Source: JBBTTS01 sp038064135
Lineage (GTDB): Bacteria > Patescibacteriota > Saccharimonadia > Saccharimonadales > OMJO01
NCBI GenBank assembly: GCA_038064135.1
Contig: JBBTTS010000058.1
Coordinates: 1-33,556 of the forward strand
Length of the DNA: 33,556 nt
Reading direction: 5' to 3'
Shown: piece by piece, positions 1 through 9,468 of the stretch
Layout: every line of letters starts with the position of its first letter
How positions within the stretch are numbered: position 1 is the first letter of the stretch
Position numbers and translations under genes: made by a program
Notes under the pieces: generated by a model
Database searches by the model: none
The model's input: the letters and a program-made list of their open reading frames with translations, nothing else
What the model was told of the DNA's origin: nothing

Positions 1-2322
1 CAGTGAAGTTGGTTTTTGCGTCAAACTTGCAAACAAAAATTTCGAAGCCAACGAATTATTGTCTGACAACGCTAGATATTTTTGATACGCGCTTCGACTT
101 TTGAGTTCATCGGCTCGATATTCGGAAGCTAACTTATTATTAAATTCGTACTGTGATGTACCGGCGACGCTTAAAATTGCACCAGAGGTACGGCTTGCAG
201 CTTCGGCAGTAGCCGAAGCACCAATTAGTATACAGTTCATTGGCAAGCCACCCGTGTTTTCGCTACCGTCAGCACAGGGCAGTGCGCCAACCCACTTAGT
301 AACTTTTTCGGCCAAAAATCCCATGAATTCACCAACCAAGTTTTCAGCACCAGTTGATTTCATAATCGCCCCTACAACTGGACCAATAACTTTTTCTGCT
401 AAGCCGCTTACAAAGTTGCCAATAATACTGTTTCTTACACTGTCATAAGCACTTAAGGCTGCGCCAATTGGCCCATTGCCAATAAAACTATTCCAGGCAT
501 CCTGAAAACCCGATGTTCTATTACCGCCATTTGGTTTTTGGAAATCACACAGTGGAACATAATCACCTCTTTTGAACTCTGAAGTACTAGAGCAATTATC
601 ATCACTTTGTGCACTAACAACATTTGGGGGCTGTTTGGCGATTGCCGTCAAATAAGCTTCACTATTTTCAAACCCCTCCAAATACTCTACGGCTGCGCCG
701 ATTTGAGCCGGATCTGCCTCACCACTTTTAGCTTGGTCGGCCATCGTTAAAAACGCTGCAGATGCCGTCATCGCTGACGTAACACGAGCCGTGCGAATTA
801 ATTTGTCCATTCTGCTTTGGCCCGAGGAATCAGTCTTGAACAATTTATTGACTCCGTTCAATTTGTCCAAAATAGAAATTAATACGTTTCCTTTACTAAT
901 AAGGTCGGTGACAATTTTTTTAGCGATTCTGGTTCCGGCTGTACCTGCGCCTTCTTCGGCTAATTCTTCGGCGGTGGCCTTGGCGGCGCCTTGTACAGCC
1001 TCATCAATTACATTACGAGCATCGGTGCCATCGACCGGGACATCTCTTGTGACGGTATTTCCATCACCATCCACGGTTGTTTCTGAAACTGTATCACCCG
1101 GCCTAGTTTCTCCGGTAAGATCCCCAGCAGCATTACGATTATCGGCATGATTTGGGTCGCTAGCCGCAGGGCATTTTCCCAAGGCAAATAAACATTCAAT
1201 AAATTTTAAGATTCTGGAACTTTCGGGCAGTACTTTACGGATAAATTTTTGTCTAAATTCCAATGTTTTATTCTCTACTTTCGTACGTGTTTTATCAAAA
1301 AAACGCCAATCACGCACACCTGTCATATTGGCAATATCTTTTCTGACGTGCCTGCGTTTACGAAAACTTAGTGCGTGAGTATTTTCACGGACAATCCGCT
1401 TTATTTCTTTTCGGCCGACCTTGTCGTTATCGAAAACTTTTGTTTGAACATGGGTATCTAGTTTAGTTCCAAGCCTTTTAAGTTCACCAACTTCGTTGTT
1501 CCTGATTTTATTTATGTCAATGCCTTCAGCCGCCAAACTGAAACCACTGCCTTGCCCGTCGATAGTAACTAGCTGTACAAAGCCAGACTTTAGCTTCGGT
1601 GGACCATTAGGGTTGTTGGGGTCAACTTCAAGTACGCTTGTAAATTTAATGCCGTGTTTATCAAAAAGTTCTTTCTCGAAACTACTGGTTCGCATTGTAC
1701 GATACCAATCGCGGCCAGGGTTGTCGGTATCTACACGATTTGCTCTGAAAAATAAATTATTTTGATTGGGGTCGGTATTTCCTTCAATTTCTGTTAAACG
1801 CAGCTGCAAATAACTTCGAAACCAGCGATCCGAACGGCGATCGAAACTGGCGTTAAATCGAATAAAAGTCTCTTGATTGACATTGGCCATCAGATGTTCA
1901 AGGGTAAATGTGCGGAAAAACCCCAATAATCCCAACAGCGAGGCGCCAATTACGCCAATTACACTGACGGCTGCACCATATCGTTTCATATTACCGCGCA
2001 TTCCACTTTTACCAAGCTTGCCAGTAAAACCTTTACCAAGTTTGTCGCCATCTTCACCTAAAAATTTTTCTTTTGTAGAGGTAAGTCCAGCCCCTAATTT
2101 TTCGTCGGCGGCTTCTTCTTGTTTTTTTAGGTTGCCAATTTCGTCAGCTTCGGCCCGTTTTTTCTTAATGAAGCCAGGTGTAAATTTCCCATTTTTTGAG
2201 GATTCAGTTGGAGATTCATTTGCAGAATCAGAAGATTCTTCTTGGGGTTGTTCTTCGTCGTCGGGACGCTCGTTATGAGATTCCAGCCCCTCGTCTTCGT
2301 GCTCGTTGTCATACACTGCCAT
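1..2322 (-). CDS. Large membrane-anchored protein of the T4SS operon, C-terminus outside window
   Basis: An open frame of 774 codons runs from an ATG at 2322 to base 1 without a stop, so the gene is cut by the window edge. The product starts with about 110 acidic, Glu/Gln/Ser-rich cytoplasmic residues, followed by one strong membrane helix (about residues 115-137), then a long mixed region with Ala/Gly-rich helical stretches and scattered cysteines. I do not recognise a family. It begins 12 bases after the tandem TAA TAA stop of the VirB4 gene, with AAGGG-type Shine-Dalgarno bases in that gap, so it is very likely co-transcribed with the T4SS genes. By position it may be a channel or surface component, but that is inference. 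The plus-strand frames across this stretch are shadows of this gene. Confidence 0.85.
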   Translation of the reverse strand, partial: MAVYDNEHEDEGLESHNERPDDEEQPQEESSDSANESPTESSKNGKFTPGFIKKKRAEADEIGNLKKQEEAADEKLGAGLTSTKEKFLGEDGDKLGKGFTGKLGKSGMRGNMKRYGAAVSVIGVIGASLLGLLGFFRTFTLEHLMANVNQETFIRFNASFDRRSDRWFRSYLQLRLTEIEGNTDPNQNNLFFRANRVDTDNPGRDWYRTMRTSSFEKELFDKHGIKFTSVLEVDPNNPNGPPKLKSGFVQLVTIDGQGSGFSLAAEGIDINKIRNNEVGELKRLGTKLDTHVQTKVFDNDKVGRKEIKRIVRENTHALSFRKRRHVRKDIANMTGVRDWRFFDKTRTKVENKTLEFRQKFIRKVLPESSRILKFIECLFALGKCPAASDPNHADNRNAAGDLTGETRPGDTVSETTVDGDGNTVTRDVPVDGTDARNVIDEAVQGAAKATAEELAEEGAGTAGTRIAKKIVTDLISKGNVLISILDKLNGVNKLFKTDSSGQSRMDKLIRTARVTSAMTASAAFLTMADQAKSGEADPAQIGAAVEYLEGFENSEAYLTAIAKQPPNVVSAQSDDNCSSTSEFKRGDYVPLCDFQKPNGGNRTSGFQDAWNSFIGNGPIGAALSAYDSVRNSIIGNFVSGLAEKVIGPVVGAIMKSTGAENLVGEFMGFLAEKVTKWVGALPCADGSENTGGLPMNCILIGASATAEAASRTSGAILSVAGTSQYEFNNKLASEYRADELKSRSAYQKYLALSDNNSLASKFLFASLTQKPTSL

Positions 2323-2334
2323 AATCTGCCCTTA

Positions 2335-4245
2335 TTATAAACCAGGCATCAGGCGATTGTTGAGGTCGATTGTTCCCTGAGGTTGATCTAGCGCACCTTG
2401 TTGTTCGATTTGCTGAACTTGCTGTGGGTTGGTGGTGATCAAACTAGATTCGGTTGGGCTACCCGTTATCTGGATATGTACATGGTTTTGGCCAGCAAAG
2501 AATAGCCCCTGACCAACTGGAAACTGACTAAGGCGCTTTTTTTCCTCGCTAGTTAGCTTAAATACATCGCTAAGCACATCGACAGCTGAGGCCGACTGTT
2601 TCAGTAGCAACTGCATGCTGGCGTTAGCTACAATTGCACGACCCATGCGACTGCCCATAAAATCTTCGACGTCTTGGGTAATGGTGGTAATTCCAAGATT
2701 ATATTTGCGAGCCCTTTTAGCCAGGCTAAACAAAAAGTTAGCGCTATCTTCGTACTTCATTAACTGCCAAGCCTCATCGACGATTAAAATTCGCTTTTTT
2801 TGGTCGCTTTTGGTTTTGTTCCATATAAAGTTCAGGACAATATACATTGCCACTGGTCGTAGTTCGTCTTCGAGGTCGCGAATATTAAATACTACTAAAG
2901 GATTATTTATGTCGATATTGCTTTGCTGGCTAAATATACCGGCAAACGTACCACTTGTGTATTTTCGTAAGCGCTGAGCTAGTTGAGGTCCAGTTCCGCC
3001 CATGTGTAAAAGCGTGTCGTACAAGTTCATAATTGTTGGAGGCGGTGAATTGTGGGTTAGGGGGTCGGTGGTGATGCCGGCTTTGGCATACGTTTCAATC
3101 AGGGCGGCATCGAGATCAGACTCTTCGACCGGCGAAAGTGCTGGCATTACGGCATTTCCGCCAGTTGCTTGCATCTGGGCTTGGGCTCCACCCATCATTA
3201 ATCGAAGCAACCCATGTAAAGTTATAAGGTTGCTGCGCAGAGCATCGTCGGCTTCATCGCTATCAATCACTTTCGGCAAGTCAAAGGGGTTAATTCGCGT
3301 ATTGCTACTTAAACTTAGGCGAACGTAGGCCCCACCAACCGCCTCGGACATGCGCTGATATTCGTTTTCGGGGTCGATAATAAATACTTCGGTGCCCATC
3401 ATCATACTTCGCAGCGCTTCCAGCTTAACGGCAAAAGATTTTCCGGCACCGGATTTTGCAAACACCACGCTATTACTGTTTTCTAAACTAAATCGGTCAA
3501 AAATGACTAACCCAGAATTATGCATGTTAATTCCGTACAATATTCCGCTATCTTGACTGAGATCGGCACTGGTAAACGGGAAGCTGGTACTAAGTGCGCC
3601 GGTACTAAAATTGCGGCGTATTTGCATTTGGTCGACAAATTGCGGCACGGTGTTATTAAGCCCTTGTTCCTGCTGGCTAGTGGCTGGCTTAGAAAAAACT
3701 AACTGCTGGCCGAGCATCGATTCCACCTTGTGGGCAACGAATTCTAACTCGTCTAGCGAAGAACCGTAAATTGTAAAATATAATCCAAAACGGAAAAAAC
3801 GCTCTTCGCCAACTTGCAATTTGTCACGCATTTCTTCGGCGTCTAAAATTGCCGCTTGTTTGGCCGGATCGCGTACCCGACCTTTTTCGGCATCGATCTG
3901 TAGGCCGGCTTCCAACTGACTAACTTTTTTACGTAAATTTTCAAGCACTACTTGGCTTTCTACTGGGTAAATAAACATGCTAACGTCGATTATTTCATCG
4001 AGGTTGATCATGCTACTAAGCCAGCCGGTATATACTTGGCGGGGGTAACCATAGACATAATAAGTACGGGCGTAGCGGGTGCCGATTTGAAAATAAGTGG
4101 GTTTAAATTCTATCGAACTGGGCGCGATGAAATCACGTAGAGCGGTAATACCCTTTTGGAAGGCGGCGTTTACCTCTAATTGTTCGCGGCTGCGTTGAGC
4201 TTGAGCGGCGACCACTGGGTCTAGTTGGGGTTGTTTTTTAGCCAC
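2335..4245 (-). CDS. virB4: VirB4/TraC-family T4SS ATPase, motor half
   Basis: This is the 636-residue ATPase that powers pilus assembly and substrate transfer in type IV secretion, acting at the inner face of the membrane. The Walker A loop AKSGAGKS is at residues 263-270, Walker B ILIVDEAW at 486-493, and a conserved TITQDVEDF segment follows at 521-529, as in VirB4/TraC/HerA-type ATPases. Residues 1-250 form only part of the usual N-terminal region; the rest appears to be encoded by the separate upstream gene (4285-5232). The order PrgI, TraC-N, VirB4 and the short spacers support one operon. It ends with the double stop TAA TAA. Family assignment is firm; whether the system moves DNA or protein cannot be told from this gene. 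Confidence 0.93.
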   Translation of the reverse strand: MAKKQPQLDPVVAAQAQRSREQLEVNAAFQKGITALRDFIAPSSIEFKPTYFQIGTRYARTYYVYGYPRQVYTGWLSSMINLDEIIDVSMFIYPVESQVVLENLRKKVSQLEAGLQIDAEKGRVRDPAKQAAILDAEEMRDKLQVGEERFFRFGLYFTIYGSSLDELEFVAHKVESMLGQQLVFSKPATSQQEQGLNNTVPQFVDQMQIRRNFSTGALSTSFPFTSADLSQDSGILYGINMHNSGLVIFDRFSLENSNSVVFAKSGAGKSFAVKLEALRSMMMGTEVFIIDPENEYQRMSEAVGGAYVRLSLSSNTRINPFDLPKVIDSDEADDALRSNLITLHGLLRLMMGGAQAQMQATGGNAVMPALSPVEESDLDAALIETYAKAGITTDPLTHNSPPPTIMNLYDTLLHMGGTGPQLAQRLRKYTSGTFAGIFSQQSNIDINNPLVVFNIRDLEDELRPVAMYIVLNFIWNKTKSDQKKRILIVDEAWQLMKYEDSANFLFSLAKRARKYNLGITTITQDVEDFMGSRMGRAIVANASMQLLLKQSASAVDVLSDVFKLTSEEKKRLSQFPVGQGLFFAGQNHVHIQITGSPTESSLITTNPQQVQQIEQQGALDQPQGTIDLNNRLMPGL

Positions 4246-4284
4246 GTAAAATCCCCCACTTTATTTGTAATGAAACGTAATTCA

Positions 4285-5232
4285 TTACTGCATGTTCCTT
4301 TCCAAATTGGGCTGTGGTGCTGCGCCCTCGCCTTTTGTTACCACTGGAACAGTAAGATCGTTGAAGTTCTTTAGCTGTTGGCGAGTGGCGGTGTCAGGAT
4401 TGTAGGTGTCATAGTAAAGTTCGATAAGCTCTTGGGTATCTAGAGGCAGGCCCTGAATGCCGCTTTGCTGTAGCCCAGCCAATACGGATTGTACGCGGTT
4501 ACGCAGTTCGTCTTTGGCTTTGTTTAGGTCGGCTTCGTTTATGGTAACGTGTTCTTCCTTACTATCAAAAAGTGCTTTTAGCCCACTAAAAAAGTTTTTA
4601 CTTTGCGTAAGTGCTTTTTGAACATCAACCATTGGGAAGTAAGGAACTACCACATAAAAATGTTTATCCATAATGTTAGTTTGATGCGCCAAATCGGTAA
4701 TGTAAGCCAGATAATCTTCCATCAAAAGTGCTAACAACATGTTATCGTGCTCGCCTCGGATTTTATCTAATTTATCAATGTATGGGCCGATGTCTACTTT
4801 TTGCGACCTGATGAATATTTGCACCGGAAAATAAAGTGAGTTCAAAAATCCTTGGTAACTAAACTCTACAGACTCGCGTTCCTCGGGGCTCATTAAGTCA
4901 AAATTGATTGATTTAACCATGATTACCGATCGAAAAGAGCCGTCGTGCATAATCACTACGCCATCGCGAATTTCGGCAATTTCTAGGGTGTTCTGGGTGC
5001 TGTTAGGATTACTTTTTAAGGTAGCAACTTGGGTCGCAGTACCTGGCTGGTTGGGTGCGCCAGACTGGGCTTGAACATAGCCCTGTTGTCCACCCGGTGA
5101 TTGCGGCAAGTAAGGGTCGAAAGCTGGTTGGCCTGCCATATTTTGGGGTACACCAAAAGTGTCACCAGGTGGTAGCGGTGATGTTCCGGGAATTTGATTT
5201 TGGTTGTTAGGATCCATTGTTTCTTTGTCCAC
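4285..5232 (-). CDS. TraC-like N-terminal VirB4 domain encoded as a separate protein
   Basis: This 315-residue protein has a Pro/Gln/Gly-rich, probably disordered N-terminus (about residues 1-75), then a folded alpha/beta domain (about 80-300) with the pattern of the TraC-like N-terminal domain that precedes the ATPase in full-length VirB4/TraC (EIRDGVVIMHDGSFRSVIMV, then an FxxFLNSLYFPVQIFI segment). No nucleotide-binding motif is present. It lies directly upstream of the ATPase half (39-base gap), so together they look like a VirB4 split into two polypeptides, as seen in other CPR and Gram-positive T4SS loci. It presumably docks the motor to PrgI/TrbL at the membrane. The start at 5232 is an ATG; a second ATG five codons later is possible. 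Gram-negative-like Shine-Dalgarno bases (GGAGGGTG) lie just upstream. Confidence 0.8.
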   Translation of the reverse strand: MDKETMDPNNQNQIPGTSPLPPGDTFGVPQNMAGQPAFDPYLPQSPGGQQGYVQAQSGAPNQPGTATQVATLKSNPNSTQNTLEIAEIRDGVVIMHDGSFRSVIMVKSINFDLMSPEERESVEFSYQGFLNSLYFPVQIFIRSQKVDIGPYIDKLDKIRGEHDNMLLALLMEDYLAYITDLAHQTNIMDKHFYVVVPYFPMVDVQKALTQSKNFFSGLKALFDSKEEHVTINEADLNKAKDELRNRVQSVLAGLQQSGIQGLPLDTQELIELYYDTYNPDTATRQQLKNFNDLTVPVVTKGEGAAPQPNLERNMQ

Positions 5233-5259
5233 CCTCCGAAGCTGACGATTCTGATGCGC

Positions 5260-6297
5260 TTAGTGCAGAGATATCACTACCTCGTCACCGTCGCTCATAG
5301 TTTTGGCTTTATTGGCCTGTCGAGCAATAGTTGCCACATTTAAATCGTCGTTGTTGGCAAGTTGTAGTATAGCAGGATCAGGGGTGGCAGGTACAGGGCT
5401 TTGTGGTTTTTGGCTGGCGGGTTCTACTAGGATATTGCCGCCGCTGTGGCTACGACCTTTTTGTCGACTTTCGGTAAGCTTTTGGCTTAAGGATGGGTCG
5501 TCGACAACACTAACCGATACATCTGATTGTTTGGGGTGCACAACTTGGCTGTTATCGAAAGCACTCATTCCCGGTGCAGCAGGTGCTGGCGAATTTAAAA
5601 ACCAAAAATCTTGCGGTGTTTGGTTGGGCGCAGGTGTCGATGCCGGGTCTTTGACATGTTCGACGATTTGTTGGCGTCGGCTAGCTACATTGGTTTGCAT
5701 CATAGATTCAAGATTGTGTGCCGTTGGATTATTCAAGGTGTCCATAATGTCGTCTTGGGCGGTAATGGCAGATTGCGGCACATCCTGTGGCAGGGCGCTT
5801 GGGCCAATGAGTCGGTCAGAATCATCTTGCCCCGAAAAATAAGAAGGTTCACTATACATGTTAACATTGACATTTTTAACGGCCCAGCCACGACTGTCTA
5901 GTGTTGTGGCTAAAGCACTCAGTCGACTTTTAACTTCCGATTGATCTAATCCATCAGTTAATTGGCGAATAATCTTTTTTGGCGCCGTGATGGCCACCAA
6001 TTGCTTTGCGCCAGACTGATCCCAGATTCGTTTGCGTGGTTTTAACATAAAACGGATTTTGGCCAGTAGCCAAACTTCACTACTTTGGTCGTGGCCAAAG
6101 GGTGCTGCTAGTAGGCCAAAAAAGCCAATGGGCAACAAAAATGGCAAAGCTATAAACCAGGCGCCGGCTTTAGCAATGCTAAACGTAATAAAAAGCAATG
6201 TAATTGTTATGGCGGCGTAAATAAATTGACGCAAACTAAACGGACCAAGTAGTTTGTCTTCGCTTTCGATATCCTGAATTACTTTATATTGCGACAT
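5260..6297 (-). CDS. PrgI-family (VirB3-like) T4SS membrane protein with long C-terminal extension
   Basis: The first 100 or so residues match the PrgI pattern: a short cytoplasmic start (MSQYKVIQDIESEDKLLGP), two membrane helices at about 24-41 and 47-65, then a basic loop with PRKRIWD. PrgI is the Gram-positive/CPR counterpart of VirB3, a small inner-membrane partner of VirB4. Typical PrgI proteins are about 100-150 residues; this one has 345, with a Pro/Ser/Gln-rich, low-complexity cytoplasmic extension that may bind other machinery parts (inference). It sits between the TrbL-like gene (7 bases upstream) and the TraC-like gene (27 bases downstream), the expected order for this kind of operon. 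Confidence 0.85.
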   Translation of the reverse strand: MSQYKVIQDIESEDKLLGPFSLRQFIYAAITITLLFITFSIAKAGAWFIALPFLLPIGFFGLLAAPFGHDQSSEVWLLAKIRFMLKPRKRIWDQSGAKQLVAITAPKKIIRQLTDGLDQSEVKSRLSALATTLDSRGWAVKNVNVNMYSEPSYFSGQDDSDRLIGPSALPQDVPQSAITAQDDIMDTLNNPTAHNLESMMQTNVASRRQQIVEHVKDPASTPAPNQTPQDFWFLNSPAPAAPGMSAFDNSQVVHPKQSDVSVSVVDDPSLSQKLTESRQKGRSHSGGNILVEPASQKPQSPVPATPDPAILQLANNDDLNVATIARQANKAKTMSDGDEVVISLH

Positions 6298-6304
6298 AGT
6301 TCAT

Positions 6305-9300
6305 TTATGCTTCTGGTCCGGGTGCTCCGTATGGGCCACCATCAGGATTTACAATTCTATCTTGGAGTCCACGATCAGCGTTTTTTCGTAACTGATCTTT
6401 AACATTGTCCGGCATGTTAGTTTTGTCAAAAATATCCCTAAACTCTGCCCGTGTCTTTATGTCGCCCTGGGAGTACCCATAAGCCTGTTGTGCTATAATC
6501 TCACGCATTGAATCTCTTTGCTCTCGCATACTAGTGACGTCTTCGGGCGTGACGGGCTTGCCCTTCTCTGCCTGCATCCTGGTTGTGTATGCCACTAACT
6601 CAGCATCATCCATACTCGCAAGCGTAACCATTCCGTCCTTAGTGCCTTTTAAGAAGGTAGCTTTTTGGCCAGCAATTTCATAATTTTTCATAGTTCCTAG
6701 TAACTTAATTGTAGTATCAATTTTGTCCTGTTGAGCAACGGCTATTTCTTGTTCAAGTTCTTGGTGTTGTGTGCTTCCTGCTTGTATTTCACCACTACTT
6801 ACCTTAGCTTGTAATTCTTTTCTTAATTCATCTGGTCTATCGTAAACGCTATAAAACTTACCACTAGCGTCAGCTTGTACGCCATATGTAGGTTTTTGGT
6901 CGAATCTCCCCGCTTTATAACCCATAAAAGTAGCCTGATTGGCAATACTGGCGCCCAGTTGTCCGCCTAAATTGTTAGCAACGGCTGCGATATCATCTGA
7001 CCCCGCGAATCCTTGTGATGCCCAGCCAAGTAAAGCCGCGCCCTGAATTGATCCACGACCATATTCGTCGCTTTGGTAGGCGTTAGCCAAAAAACTATGT
7101 GCAGCCTGTAGCTGAGAAGCTCCAACCCTGTCTTGTGCATCACCTTCGGAGAGAATTTTAATAGCTTTTTGCAAATCACTAGCATTTCTTATTTCGCCCA
7201 CTTCGTCATTGACTCTTTTATTTCTACCTGCCAAAGCCTGATAGGCCCTGTCATTTGTTATACCAGCTTTAGCCATAGCTTCAGACATTGCTACAGATTG
7301 TTGGTATTTTTTGGCCGAAATCTCGCTCATTATGGCTTTGCCGCCAGCGGTTCCGGCCATTATTCTGGCCGTATCCCAAGGGCTATTGGTTAATACTCCT
7401 GCGAGAGAATTTGCTCGTCTTACTGCTCTACCCCTTAAAGTCTTTGGGTTGTATTTTTCTTGATTCCAAAGCGCGTTTCTCTGCGCTCTTTCGAGGCGGG
7501 ACTTTCGTATCTCTCCACGTTTTTCACGCTGACTATCGAACAAGCCCTTACTTCTATCGTTCACCATTCCACCTACCGTACTCAATACTCCACCGGCGAA
7601 TGACAATGTCTTTGGCAAGAATAAGTACGGACCGAAATATGCCACAAATGCAACTATTTGAGATACAAGATCGCCAGCATTAGCACTGACTGTGGCGAAG
7701 GCAAATACATGGCCAAGTGCCAGCAGCCCCATTATAAGCGGAAACATCATCAGCGCCTTACTAAAGCTTTCGCGCCAGAACTTCCAGACCTTCTCTGTGT
7801 TAGGTAGGATGAAAGCGATAATAGCTATAGGCGCACTAACCATTAGTAGTATGATTACGATTTCACGCAGGACGACCACGAAAAAGCCAACGAAAATTGC
7901 GAGCAATGCAGTTATGGCAAGCGAAACTAGACCAGCCACGCCTAAATGTGCACCCACACCAATTGCGCCAATCGTGACTATGCCGGTATCTGCACTACCG
8001 AAACTTGCGGCAAAGCCGTCTTGTACTGCACCAAAACCACCGAAAGGAGCATAAATAATTGCTCGTATGCTGAGCCCGGCACTGTCTACCAAATTGATGA
8101 AGATTTTCAATAGGGGCCAAGATAAAGATAAAAATATGACCGCAAAGACCATGCGGGGTAATATTTTTTTGATACTATATGCATCAAAAATTCCCACACC
8201 AATGGCCTGCGAAAATATCATAACTAGCGCAATAATTACCAAAAACCCAAGTGCAATGTAGCGAAAAGCGCTCCACATAACGTAAAATTTTGCACCCTTA
8301 CCCTTTTCGTTAAATGTTTCATCAGCGCCAGTTGTTAATAGTCCAACTATTGCGCTATCTAATTTGGATAACATTTTTGTCACCTCTTCTATAATCGAAC
8401 AGCCAATCCAGCTAATAGGGCTGTCTGTAAAATCCGGGCAACTCTTATTCTCCAAATCAGCACCACCGGTTGTTCCTGTGCCGTTTGGATCACCTTCTGT
8501 TGCAGAACCTGCAGCTTTTGCTTTATTTTCTTGTCCGCCCAACCTAAAGGATGGTGCCACTATTTTATCTTCAGAGTTTTTATCCACATCTTCACCACCC
8601 AAGGGCTGTGTACTCCAAACCTCGCATGAATTTGGAAACACTGCCCTTAAAATATCTTGGTCGGCTGTGGATGCAATATCCGACAATTTATCATTTCCGT
8701 CACCCGAAGATAGCCTAAAAATTTTGAATGTCGTTTTTTGTTCATTTACAATCATGTAATCGCCGCAAGAACCATTGCCAGTAGTTCGTACGAAAAGTCT
8801 GGGGTGAGCTGAACTACCTGTAGATAGTTTGAATATCCAATCATCACTATTGTCGGCTCTTTTTATAGTTCCGGCATCTATCCAATCAAAAATTACGCTA
8901 ACCTCAGACGCACTAACCGACCTATTAGTTAATTTATTTGGATCGGTAGGGGCGCAGTCCCCAACGCCCCCTTGCTTAAAATCAATATCAACTGTTGTTG
9001 CACTAATTACGGTATTTGGCCCACTTCGAACAATCATATCGTCAAGTGTTCGAGCTGTGGTTTGACCGCGTGCTGCAGTATTTGGGATAAATTCAATTAC
9101 ACCATCACACTCACTTCCCTGAATAACATAATTATATTTTGCGTCATCTATATTGCTGTCATAAAAGATATACTTTGTGTTGCCAATTGTGGCCTCGATA
9201 TGAGATCTATCTAAAAAAACCAACGGAGCATTTTTTATATCTGCGTCAGATGACGGTGCTGCCGCTAAGGCTCGCTTAGGATTTAGTAACAAGATTCCGA

Positions 9301-9364
9301 TTATTGACACAAAAACTAGGGCAAAAAGCAGACCACCCGCGCGCGATACTTTTATTTTACGCAT
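6305..9364 (-). CDS. TrbL/VirB6-like polytopic T4SS channel protein with secreted N-terminal domain
   Basis: A 1,019-residue protein counted from the ATG at 9364. This start gives a textbook signal peptide (MRKIKVSRAGGLLFALV, cleavage likely after ALA), while the longer frame begins with TTG at 9424 and buries that signal. After an exported domain of about 320 residues with several cysteines come about six to eight membrane helices (roughly 365-595), including the LREIVIILLMVSAPIAIIAF stretch typical of TrbL/VirB6 proteins of CPR bacteria, then a 400-residue charged, helical cytoplasmic tail. VirB6/TrbL forms the inner-membrane channel of T4SS. It is the first gene of the minus-strand operon. 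On the minus strand an extended -10 (TGATACAGT) ends 7 bases before this ATG, suggesting a leaderless message. Confidence 0.85.
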   Translation of the reverse strand: MRKIKVSRAGGLLFALVFVSIIGILLLNPKRALAAAPSSDADIKNAPLVFLDRSHIEATIGNTKYIFYDSNIDDAKYNYVIQGSECDGVIEFIPNTAARGQTTARTLDDMIVRSGPNTVISATTVDIDFKQGGVGDCAPTDPNKLTNRSVSASEVSVIFDWIDAGTIKRADNSDDWIFKLSTGSSAHPRLFVRTTGNGSCGDYMIVNEQKTTFKIFRLSSGDGNDKLSDIASTADQDILRAVFPNSCEVWSTQPLGGEDVDKNSEDKIVAPSFRLGGQENKAKAAGSATEGDPNGTGTTGGADLENKSCPDFTDSPISWIGCSIIEEVTKMLSKLDSAIVGLLTTGADETFNEKGKGAKFYVMWSAFRYIALGFLVIIALVMIFSQAIGVGIFDAYSIKKILPRMVFAVIFLSLSWPLLKIFINLVDSAGLSIRAIIYAPFGGFGAVQDGFAASFGSADTGIVTIGAIGVGAHLGVAGLVSLAITALLAIFVGFFVVVLREIVIILLMVSAPIAIIAFILPNTEKVWKFWRESFSKALMMFPLIMGLLALGHVFAFATVSANAGDLVSQIVAFVAYFGPYLFLPKTLSFAGGVLSTVGGMVNDRSKGLFDSQREKRGEIRKSRLERAQRNALWNQEKYNPKTLRGRAVRRANSLAGVLTNSPWDTARIMAGTAGGKAIMSEISAKKYQQSVAMSEAMAKAGITNDRAYQALAGRNKRVNDEVGEIRNASDLQKAIKILSEGDAQDRVGASQLQAAHSFLANAYQSDEYGRGSIQGAALLGWASQGFAGSDDIAAVANNLGGQLGASIANQATFMGYKAGRFDQKPTYGVQADASGKFYSVYDRPDELRKELQAKVSSGEIQAGSTQHQELEQEIAVAQQDKIDTTIKLLGTMKNYEIAGQKATFLKGTKDGMVTLASMDDAELVAYTTRMQAEKGKPVTPEDVTSMREQRDSMREIIAQQAYGYSQGDIKTRAEFRDIFDKTNMPDNVKDQLRKNADRGLQDRIVNPDGGPYGAPGPEA

Positions 9365-9468
9365 TAGCATTACTGTATCAGAATTTGAGCAAAATAATAA
9401 GAGGCCGTGCCACATTTTCGCCAAAGCTGTTCTTTATGGTGTAGTTATGCTATGTTTATGGTAGTGCT

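Noticed and set aside
101..2278. Several plus-strand open frames
   Set aside because: They lie antisense to one continuous 774-codon minus-strand frame with protein-like sequence; their products are Ser/Pro/Leu-rich shadow sequence.
8570..8600. TTATCCACA DnaA-box match
   Set aside because: Single match inside the TrbL-like coding region with no cluster of boxes, so not an origin.
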